Made by a program: the position numbers and the translations under genes
Assembly: GCA_028819495.1 (NCBI GenBank)
Contig: JAPPLI010000011.1
Location: 2,684-38,164, forward strand
DNA: 35,481 nt
DNA from: Gammaproteobacteria bacterium
GTDB lineage: Bacteria; Pseudomonadota; Gammaproteobacteria; Eutrophobiales; Eutrophobiaceae
Reading direction: 5' to 3'
In this document: in pieces, positions 1-5,751 of the stretch
Position numbering within the stretch: position 1 is the stretch's first letter
Layout of the letters: every line of letters begins with the position of its first letter
Notes under the pieces: generated by a model
What the model saw: the letters and a program-made list of their open reading frames with translations, nothing else
What the model was told of the DNA's origin: nothing
The model's database searches: none

Positions 1-60
1 CACTGTCATCCTCAGCGACAACGAAGGCTGCTGAAAAGAACAACAGGGCGTACAGAGTTA

Positions 61-137
61 TCCGCAGATGACGCAGATTACCGCAGATGTATTTATGGGT
101 TTTCTTTTTATCTGCGTTAATCTGCGTCATCTGCGGA
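61..137. repeat. Inverted repeat of the CAGATGACGCAGAT family
   Basis: Two 28-bp arms (61-88 and 110-137) are reverse complements with one mismatch, separated by 21 bp. Each arm contains the direct sub-repeat CGCAGAT. The same arm recurs at 12718-12745 and 14762-14789, and as a second inverted pair at 29839-29951. It lies just downstream of the xoxJ-like gene. I see no gene in bases 1-158. Confidence 0.85.
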
Positions 138-158
138 TGAATCCCCGAGGCTGATATT

Positions 159-1028
159 TCAGTCGTCGTCATCTTCTCTTATCTCGATTTTTTCCAATGG
201 CAACAACGGCACACCGTAGCCTTCCATTATGGCGTTGATCTCCGACTGGTTTTCCGCGATGAGTTGATTTACCTTGTCTCTCCATTCCTGTTCCCCGTGC
301 CTGACCGCCATGGCCACGGTGAATGAAAATTTCAGGTAGGGTGTCGTAGGGTCATCGCCCAACGGCAGCATGATGAGGTCCTCGCCGCCTTCCATGGTCC
401 TGGAGAAATAGCCGATGATAGGCCCCCAGATAATCGCCGCGTCGATTTTCCCGGCAAGCAAATCCTCGGTCAGGGTTTTACCCGGATACTCCTCGGGGTC
501 GCCGGGCTGTCCCTGGTACGGCACTATACTCCCCATCAGTCCGTGCCTGAAAACCCAGAACTGATCCTGGCCGCGATCGGTCACGCCGAACCTTATTTTC
601 AGGCCGCCGTTTTTCACCCTGTCGACCAGCATTTCGGGCGAGGTGACATCATCCATCCCCCGTCCCTTTGCCAAGACCAGGGCATAAGAACTGGTGTAGT
701 ACGGATTTGTAGCCGCAGCCCGCTCGAAATTGACCGGCGCGCTCATCACCAGGTCGCACTTGTACCCGGTGCCTGATTCGGATTCCGCCCTGAGGGTATT
801 GCGGATGAACCCGATCCTCTGGGGGAAAAATTCATATTGCAGTTCCACACCCAGTTTCTCGGCGAACAGCTCGGCTATCCTGTTCTCAAAGCCCTGTTCC
901 TTGAGATTGGAAAAAGGCAGCATGTACGGGTCGGCGCACACCTTCAACACGGTCATTTCCTCGACATTGACCGCCATGGCGGGGGTGCCGTTCAACAACA
1001 GCAAACATGCCAAACAATATCTTTTCAT
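159..1028 (-). CDS. xoxJ: Quinoprotein-dehydrogenase-associated periplasmic binding protein (XoxJ/MxaJ-like)
   Basis: This is a 289-aa secreted solute-binding-protein-like product. The start chosen is the ATG at 1028, which gives MKRYCLACLLLL plus a signal peptide cut near AMA. An AAGG sits 9 nt upstream; an ATG at 1034 is the alternative. The mature part opens with a CADPYMLPFSN motif, followed by IGFIRNTL and KCDLVM, which are typical of the binding proteins encoded with methanol dehydrogenases (MxaJ/XoxJ). In that family the protein is thought to help mature or activate the PQQ enzyme rather than transport a solute. It overlaps the cupredoxin stop by one base or follows within a few, so the two are translationally coupled. 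The C-terminus is a short acidic tail (EDDDD). Confidence 0.85.
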   Translation of the reverse strand: MKRYCLACLLLLNGTPAMAVNVEEMTVLKVCADPYMLPFSNLKEQGFENRIAELFAEKLGVELQYEFFPQRIGFIRNTLRAESESGTGYKCDLVMSAPVNFERAAATNPYYTSSYALVLAKGRGMDDVTSPEMLVDRVKNGGLKIRFGVTDRGQDQFWVFRHGLMGSIVPYQGQPGDPEEYPGKTLTEDLLAGKIDAAIIWGPIIGYFSRTMEGGEDLIMLPLGDDPTTPYLKFSFTVAMAVRHGEQEWRDKVNQLIAENQSEINAIMEGYGVPLLPLEKIEIREDDDD

Positions 1029-1033
1029 TCTCA

Positions 1034-1504
1034 TCAACCTTTTTTCGCGGCCCGCTGCACCTTGAGGATCTTGCCGATAAGCCGGCGGTAAGGACCCGTA
1101 AGGTTCGCTCTCGCAGCATCCATGGCGGCATCGACGTTGACCGGCTCACCTACCACGATGACACCCACCATTCCGAACCCGATATGGGGAATGCACACGT
1201 AGGGATACACACCCTCTATGTCCATCTGCAAGGTAAAATCGTTGCCCATTTTACTTTTCCAGCCTTCGGCGCCTTCGGGAAGCATTCCCTCGTACACCTG
1301 GCCGTCCGGAAGCGGCACCTGGTTAATCGATACGGCGTCATGGGATGTCATATTGACGAACCTCACGTTATCGCCCGGTTTTACGTAAATCACATCCGGG
1401 TTGAATATACGCGCTTCGGCGTTAACGACGTGAATCTGCTGGGCGGACGCCTGTAAGGACCCCAGTAAAAACAAAACAACCACAAGACTTCTTTTCAAAT
1501 ACAT
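1034..1504 (-). CDS. Pseudoazurin-type cupredoxin, probable electron carrier for XoxF
   Basis: This 156-aa product has a signal peptide (residues 1 to about 21, ending QASA) and a single blue-copper domain. The type 1 copper ligands are visible as His55 (in MTSHDAV), Cys104 and His107 (YVCIPH) and Met112 (GFGM). The motif PEGAEGWKSKMG is characteristic of pseudoazurins. An extension of roughly 35 residues rich in Ala/Arg/Lys follows the copper domain. The gene lies between xoxF and xoxJ, the slot usually filled by the c-type cytochrome XoxG/MxaG. I infer that it accepts electrons from the PQQ enzyme in the periplasm. The start is the ATG at 1504. A terminator and a repeat separate it from xoxF, so it probably also has its own promoter. 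Confidence 0.88.
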   Translation of the reverse strand: MYLKRSLVVVLFLLGSLQASAQQIHVVNAEARIFNPDVIYVKPGDNVRFVNMTSHDAVSINQVPLPDGQVYEGMLPEGAEGWKSKMGNDFTLQMDIEGVYPYVCIPHIGFGMVGVIVVGEPVNVDAAMDAARANLTGPYRRLIGKILKVQRAAKKG

Positions 1505-1579
1505 ATTTTCTATCCCCTTTACCTGTTATTTTTGCGGTCATCATAACATATCGTCCGCTACCGGTTCCCGTTAAATTTC

Positions 1580-1646
1580 GGGGTCAGAGTAAAATCGCCG
1601 AGGAAGTCGGCAACAGCAGAGCCGGTGGTGATTTTACTCTGACCCC
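1580..1646. repeat. GGGGTCAGAGTAA palindromic element, 67-bp type (copy 1)
   Basis: It is bounded by 17-bp perfect inverted arms GGGGTCAGAGTAAAATC / GATTTTACTCTGACCCC. The interior has a second small stem, GCCGA pairing with TCGGC. The interior is almost the same as in the copy at 13617-13683, with compensatory changes. It lies in the xoxF to cupredoxin spacer. Confidence 0.92.
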
Positions 1647-1707
1647 ACCCATCTGACAGGCCGCTATTGGGCATACAGGTATGATTAATAATTCCCCGAC
1701 AAGTTCC

Positions 1708-1742
1708 AAAAAAAAATCCCCGGTATCGCTGATACCGGGGAT
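1708..1742 (-). terminator. Rho-independent terminator after xoxF
   Basis: A 12-bp perfect stem (ATCCCCGGTATC pairing with GATACCGGGGAT, 1716-1742) with a 3-nt loop is followed on the minus strand by nine consecutive T. It begins about 34 nt past the xoxF stop. It should end most xoxF transcripts before the cupredoxin gene, so xoxF would be made in excess of its carrier unless there is a second promoter. Confidence 0.9.
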
Positions 1743-1775
1743 ATGACTACAAACTCTGTGAAAAGTTTGTTCGGC

Positions 1776-3776
1776 CTACGGCAGGCTGAACACCATCAAC
1801 ACGCCACTGTTACGTGTTGAATTCCACAGTGCGCGATAGCCGCCGACAGCGCCGAGCGCCGCGTCGCCGGACATGTCACGCAGAACCGGGATAGCCACAA
1901 CAGCGCCAGCCCATCCGCCGATGCCTGAAAGCACACCGACGTATTGCTTGCCCTTGTGGGACCAGGTGTTGAAGTTGCCGATAATGCCGGACGGGGTCTT
2001 GAACTGCCACAGCAGCTTGCCGCTGCTGGCGTCAATCGCCTTGGCATAACCTTCGAGGGTGCCGTAGAAAACTACGTCGCCCGCGGTTGCCAATGCGCCG
2101 CTCCATACCGACCACCGCTCAGGAATAGACCATACGATCTTGCCTGCGCCGGCATCCCAGGCAATGAAGTTGCCCATGTTGGTCGTGCCGTTGCCCATTA
2201 CCTGGCCGGCCGGATACATCGTCAGGTTGGCATTTACATACCAGCTGCCGGCTGCCTGTTCATAGGTAACGCCGCCTGCGTCGTAGCTGACCGGCTCATA
2301 TGTCATACAAACATGGTTTGTAGGCACATAGAACAGGTTGGTACGCGGGGAGAAGGCAGCAGGTTGCTGATCCTTGGTGCCCAGTGCTGCCGGGCAGACG
2401 TCCTTGGACACAACGTCCTGACCGTTGTAGTGGGTGCTGAACTCATTGACGACCTGGGGATAACCCGTCTTCATATCAACATGGGTCGCCCAGTTGACGG
2501 CCGGGTCATACTTCTCGGCCACCAGCAGTTCGCCGGTCTTGCGGTTCATGGTGTAACCGAAACCGTTACGGTCGAAGTGAACCAGCGACGGTGTCATAGT
2601 GCCGCCAACATCCAGCTCAGCCAGAATCATCTCGTTGATACCGTCATAGTCCCACTCATCGTGGGGCGTCATCTGGTATACCCAGCGAGCCACACCGGTG
2701 TCGATGTCACGGGCGAAAATGGTCATGGACCACTTGTTGTCGCCGGGACGTACGACCGGGTTCCAGGTGCCGGGGTTGCCGTTGCCGTAGTACATCAGGT
2801 TCTCATCGAAATCGGCAGGCCACCAGCCCCAAACGGAACCACCGCCGATCACCCACTGGTCGGAAGTCTCCTTACAAGTGCGCTCTTCCGCAGAATTGGC
2901 GCGCAGGGCCATTTCGCCCCAGGAGCTCTTGCCGGTGCTCATTTCAGCGTCAAACGCACACCAGGTCTTCAGGGAAGAATCCGCGCCGACGGGCTGGCCC
3001 ATGGACATGGTATTCTCGTCAAACAGGATATCCTCGTCCGGACCCATGCTGAACGCACGCCATGCCAGGCTGCCGTCGCTCGCATTGAAAGCAGCGATCC
3101 AGCAGCGCACGCCAAACTCAGCGCCGGAGCAACCGGTAAAGACCTTGTCCTTAATCGGGTGCGGGGCGTTGGTGTTGGTCATGCCGTTATGCGGGCCATA
3201 GCCCCTGCCGCCGGTATCGTGGCCAACCTTGTCGTCAGAGATGTCCGCGCCGTTCTTTGTCTGCCAGATAATGCTGCCGTCCTTCGGGCTCAGGGCATAC
3301 AAAGTGGTGTCGGCGGCTTGCAGGTAGATCTGCCCGTCGCCGTACCCCAGACCGCGGTTTACGATGTCGCAACACATCTTGGGAACGGTTGCTTCCTCGT
3401 CCTGTGCAGGCACGAAGTCCCAGGTGATTTCCAGGGTCTCGAGATCGATGGCGAAAACATCATTCGGGAATGATGCGTGGATATACAGGTGGTCGGTAGC
3501 CAGACCCGTTTCACTGGGCGGCAGGACCAACGGACCTCCCTCATGGCCTTGCAGGCGTCCCGTCGAGAACGTCCACGCAGCCACCAGGTCACCGGCGTTA
3601 CCTGTGTTAATCTGATCCAGTTCAGAATAACGCCAGTTGTTGTAATTGCCTCCCGGAAATACCCAATAGTTCGGATCTTTCATCAACTCTCTGAGACCAT
3701 CGTTCGCGAAAGCTGGTGAAGACATGAACAGGGCAAGAGAGACAATTATCCATTTACTGAAGGAAAATTTACTCAT
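1776..3776 (-). CDS. xoxF: XoxF-like lanthanide-type PQQ-dependent alcohol/methanol dehydrogenase
   Basis: This is a 666-aa periplasmic quinoprotein with a signal peptide (1 to about 24, cut after PAFA) and an eight-bladed propeller fold. Visible active-site features are the vicinal disulfide Cys135-Cys136 that sits over PQQ, the metal ligands Glu220 (CSGAEFG) and Asn334 (GNGNPG), and the catalytic Asp376 in PHDEWDYDG. Asp378, two residues after the catalytic Asp, is the extra ligand that marks lanthanide-dependent XoxF/ExaF enzymes; MxaF has Ala there. The protein is longer than usual (about 600 aa in the family). The extra length falls between Glu220 and Asn334 and carries Cys225, Cys273 and Cys301. 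The start ATG at 3776 has a strong GAGGAGG upstream. It should oxidise methanol or another short alcohol. I see no heme domain. The exact substrate cannot be read from the sequence. Confidence 0.88.
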   Translation of the reverse strand: MSKFSFSKWIIVSLALFMSSPAFANDGLRELMKDPNYWVFPGGNYNNWRYSELDQINTGNAGDLVAAWTFSTGRLQGHEGGPLVLPPSETGLATDHLYIHASFPNDVFAIDLETLEITWDFVPAQDEEATVPKMCCDIVNRGLGYGDGQIYLQAADTTLYALSPKDGSIIWQTKNGADISDDKVGHDTGGRGYGPHNGMTNTNAPHPIKDKVFTGCSGAEFGVRCWIAAFNASDGSLAWRAFSMGPDEDILFDENTMSMGQPVGADSSLKTWCAFDAEMSTGKSSWGEMALRANSAEERTCKETSDQWVIGGGSVWGWWPADFDENLMYYGNGNPGTWNPVVRPGDNKWSMTIFARDIDTGVARWVYQMTPHDEWDYDGINEMILAELDVGGTMTPSLVHFDRNGFGYTMNRKTGELLVAEKYDPAVNWATHVDMKTGYPQVVNEFSTHYNGQDVVSKDVCPAALGTKDQQPAAFSPRTNLFYVPTNHVCMTYEPVSYDAGGVTYEQAAGSWYVNANLTMYPAGQVMGNGTTNMGNFIAWDAGAGKIVWSIPERWSVWSGALATAGDVVFYGTLEGYAKAIDASSGKLLWQFKTPSGIIGNFNTWSHKGKQYVGVLSGIGGWAGAVVAIPVLRDMSGDAALGAVGGYRALWNSTRNSGVLMVFSLP

Positions 3777-3827
3777 GACCTCCTCCTCTTATTGCTAATT
3801 AACAATTTTGATCTCGATTTTTTTGGC

Positions 3828-3865
3828 CTCTCTGCTATCTCGAGATCATGAAAGATAGCTGAGAG
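3828..3865. promoter_or_regulatory. Inverted repeat in the xoxF leader, candidate operator or leader hairpin
   Basis: Arms of 13 bp (3828-3840 and 3853-3865; core GCTATCT / AGATAGC) match at 12 of 13 positions with a 12-bp spacer. The repeat lies 52 to 89 nt upstream of the xoxF start and directly after the predicted -10 box at 3871-3876. It could bind a dimeric regulator over the transcription start or form a hairpin in the leader RNA. No copy was seen elsewhere in the window. Confidence 0.5.
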
Positions 3866-3870
3866 TTAAA

Positions 3871-3897
3871 ATTATCAGAGCCGCATCCCTGCGTCAA
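3871..3897 (-). promoter_or_regulatory. Candidate sigma-70 promoter for xoxF
   Basis: On the minus strand there is a -35-like TTGACG (3892-3897) and a -10-like GATAAT (3871-3876) with a 15-bp spacer, which is shorter than ideal. The position is reasonable for xoxF, giving a leader of roughly 90 nt. Confidence 0.4.
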
Positions 3898-4093
3898 ACT
3901 TCATTGGCATTTTGTTATGTTGTTTTTTTATGCCCTTATTATTCCAATGAATATTATCACAAAACCAGAACAAGTCAAATATAGGAAATATTCATGCAAT
4001 AAGCAAGAACTTTTACACACAAACCGCATATTCCACCTTAATTTCAGAAGATGTCAAGCATAATTCGCGATCTTTCCCCGGATCCGTAAAATC

Positions 4094-4122
4094 TGGAAAT
4101 AATATAGTCGATATTGTATACT
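4094..4122 (+). promoter_or_regulatory. Candidate sigma-70 promoter for the SoxYZ-like carrier gene
   Basis: TGGAAA (4094-4099) and TATACT (4117-4122) are separated by 17 bp, about 54 bp before the start codon at 4176. Confidence 0.45.
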
Positions 4123-4175
4123 CCGGCTATAAATCAGTCACCTTAATCAGCTCCAGGAATTTTATGGAGGAACGT

Positions 4176-5012
4176 ATGTTGAACACAACCATGAAAACGA
4201 TCGCATATATTGCGCTGATACTCATCTCCGTACCGGCAGCGTTGGCGGACGTGATGCCCGCTGACTGGCGGCAGAAACTGTCGGACCAGGCCTGGGAGGA
4301 GAACTCGCGCCATGCGGCCTTCCAGGACAGGGAAATCATTGAAGATGCCGAGCAGAGTGTTCTGGAAATAAGAGTGCCATACGCGGCGGAAGACGCAACC
4401 CTCGCTCCTGTTACCATACATACCAGAATTCCCCAGACCGATGAACTGTATATACAACGGATACATGTCTTCATCGACAAGAACCCGGTCCCGCTGGTGG
4501 GAATCTTCGATTTCACACCCGCCAGCGGCAAGGCCGACCTGGCCATGCGCGTCAGGATAAACGATCATACCTATGTCCGTGCTGTCGCCGAGCTGAGTAC
4601 CGGCGAGCTGTACATGGTCAAGAGTTTCACCCGGGCAAGGGGCGCCTGCTCCGCGCCGCCGCCCAAGAGCATCGGTGATTCCATCGCCAATATGGGCCAG
4701 ATGAAAATGAAACTGATCGGCGATGTCGAATACAGCAAGCCGAACCTGATGCAGATCAGGATTAAACACCCCAACATAACCGGGTTACAACCGATGCGGA
4801 TAGGCTCCCACGTCCATCCCCCCGCGCATTTCATCAACACGTTGAATGTCGATTACAACGGGGTTCCGGTAATGAAAGCAATCCTGACCTTTGCGATCAG
4901 CATGGACCCCAGCCTGCGTTTCTTCTTCGTGCCGGAAAACGGGGGAACACTGACGGTACAGGCAACGGACACCAAGAACGCAGCCTGGTCTTCAGATTTT
5001 GTCGTGAATTAG
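4176..5012 (+). CDS. Quinoprotein-dehydrogenase-associated SoxYZ-like carrier protein
   Basis: This 278-aa secreted protein has a signal peptide ending near ALA (residue 24). I chose the ATG at 4176 over the in-frame ATG at 4164 because a clear GGAGG (4166-4170) lies 5 nt before 4176 and would be inside the coding region otherwise. The N-terminal half resembles SoxY, with a single cysteine in the RGACSAP motif (Cys158). The C-terminal half (about 175-278) resembles SoxZ, including HPNITGLQ and SHVHPPAHFI. Fused SoxYZ-like carriers of this sort are a known companion of PQQ dehydrogenases. Unlike true SoxY, the cysteine is internal rather than in a C-terminal GGCGG arm. It is divergent from xoxF and shares its regulatory region. 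Its biochemical role is not established. Confidence 0.85.
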   Translation: MLNTTMKTIAYIALILISVPAALADVMPADWRQKLSDQAWEENSRHAAFQDREIIEDAEQSVLEIRVPYAAEDATLAPVTIHTRIPQTDELYIQRIHVFIDKNPVPLVGIFDFTPASGKADLAMRVRINDHTYVRAVAELSTGELYMVKSFTRARGACSAPPPKSIGDSIANMGQMKMKLIGDVEYSKPNLMQIRIKHPNITGLQPMRIGSHVHPPAHFINTLNVDYNGVPVMKAILTFAISMDPSLRFFFVPENGGTLTVQATDTKNAAWSSDFVVN

Positions 5013-5017
5013 TTTTA

Positions 5018-5215
5018 ACATGGATGTACAGGATATACAGGATTTCTGATTCTTGATTCCGGGAATTTTCTGAGTTAACCAGATGTTCCCTGATCAATTT
5101 CCTGAAATAATGCGCTATATTGCTACGACCTTAAATTTTGGCCTGAATGCGCAGTGTCGTCGCTTACCCTGACGACAAAACCATTACATATCCTGTACAT
5201 CCTGTACATCCATGT
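5018..5215. repeat. Long inverted repeat of the ATGGATGTACAGGAT type
   Basis: The left end (5018-5043) contains ACATGGATGTACAGGA and the right end (5189-5215) contains its inverse, TCCTGTACATCCATGT. About 145 bp of unique sequence lies between. The unit fills the space between the convergent SoxYZ-like gene and the four-cysteine protein gene. No other copy occurs in this window. Confidence 0.7.
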
Positions 5216-5226
5216 GAATCATGATT

Positions 5227-5595
5227 CTATTTTGATTCCTCTGCCCGCTTGACCTTTTTGACTGCAGGACAGGAAGCCAGGGCCTGCTTCCTGATGGCTT
5301 TCAACTGCTTGAGTTGTTCCCTGCTTATTTCATCATCACGGAACAAGCCGCCGCGTTTGCCCGGCATCCGGTTATAGCGCTCCTGCAGGCTGGCCTGCTC
5401 GAACACCTCAAAGCTTATCCCGGCTTCAATCACGTCCTGCCGGCAAGCGCAGGTCAACAGGTTTTCCTCGGACTGCTCGCCGAGTTCGGCCATGCAACTG
5501 ACGACCTGCCTGACCGTTTCAACGGTCGGAAACCCGGCTGCCGCCGCAACTGAGGGCAGCGCCAGGGCCAGAATTATTGTTGTGGATTTCAACAT
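5227..5595 (-). CDS. Small secreted four-cysteine protein of unknown function
   Basis: This 122-aa product has a clear signal peptide (residues 1 to about 20, AAAA cut region). The mature part carries four cysteines (34, 49, 51 and 109), enough for two disulfides, including a CAC pair. It is helical in character and ends in a charged Lys/Glu-rich tail. I do not recognise the family. It lies between the SoxYZ-like carrier and the TonB receptor, so a role in the same quinoprotein pathway is plausible but only by position. Its leader contains a decayed copy of the five-hairpin element, whose CCTCT (AGAGG on the minus strand) is the best ribosome-binding candidate, at an 11-nt spacing. Confidence 0.75.
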   Translation of the reverse strand: MLKSTTIILALALPSVAAAAGFPTVETVRQVVSCMAELGEQSEENLLTCACRQDVIEAGISFEVFEQASLQERYNRMPGKRGGLFRDDEISREQLKQLKAIRKQALASCPAVKKVKRAEESK

Positions 5596-5602
5596 GAACT
5601 AA

Positions 5603-5670
5603 GGAACCTCTGGTTAAAGTCTCAAAGGTTCCCACGATACAGGGAGGTATCCTCAAAATCAATGCCGGAG
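5603..5670. repeat. Five-hairpin structured element, decayed copy C
   Basis: It matches the left part of the element at 25925-26083. Hairpin 1 is partly broken (GGAACCT 5603-5609 pairs with AGGTTCC 5626-5632). Hairpin 2 is retained (GATAC / GTATC around AGGGAG, 5636-5651). Only the left arm of hairpin 3 (AAAATCAATG from 5655) remains. It sits directly upstream of the four-cysteine gene, as copy A does for its gene. Confidence 0.75.
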
Positions 5671-5694
5671 CATCAGTAATACCCCCTGATTTCC

Positions 5695-5737
5695 GGGGTC
5701 AGAGTAAGAAATTCGTCAGAATTTTTACTCTGACCCC
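5695..5737. repeat. GGGGTCAGAGTAA palindromic element, short 43-bp type (copy 2)
   Basis: This is a nearly continuous palindrome, GGGGTCAGAGTAA to TTACTCTGACCCC, with an AT-rich centre. It begins 15 bp after the TonB receptor stop on the minus strand. The hairpin it would form there may also act as a transcription end or mRNA stabiliser. Confidence 0.9.
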
Positions 5738-5751
5738 ATCTATCCCGGAGT

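Larger units (their letters stand above)
3777..4175. other. Divergent regulatory region between xoxF and the SoxYZ-like gene
   Basis: This 399-bp gap has no gene. It is clearly more AT-rich than its surroundings and holds the probable promoters for both divergent genes plus an inverted repeat near the xoxF transcription start (separate entries). The middle (about 3900-4090) is A/T-rich with no repeat family that I recognise. Confidence 0.7.

Noticed and set aside
1944-3473. Long open frame of 509 codons on the plus strand, antisense to xoxF
   Set aside because: It is the shadow of a GC-rich highly biased gene; the protein has no domain sense and xoxF is clearly the coding strand.
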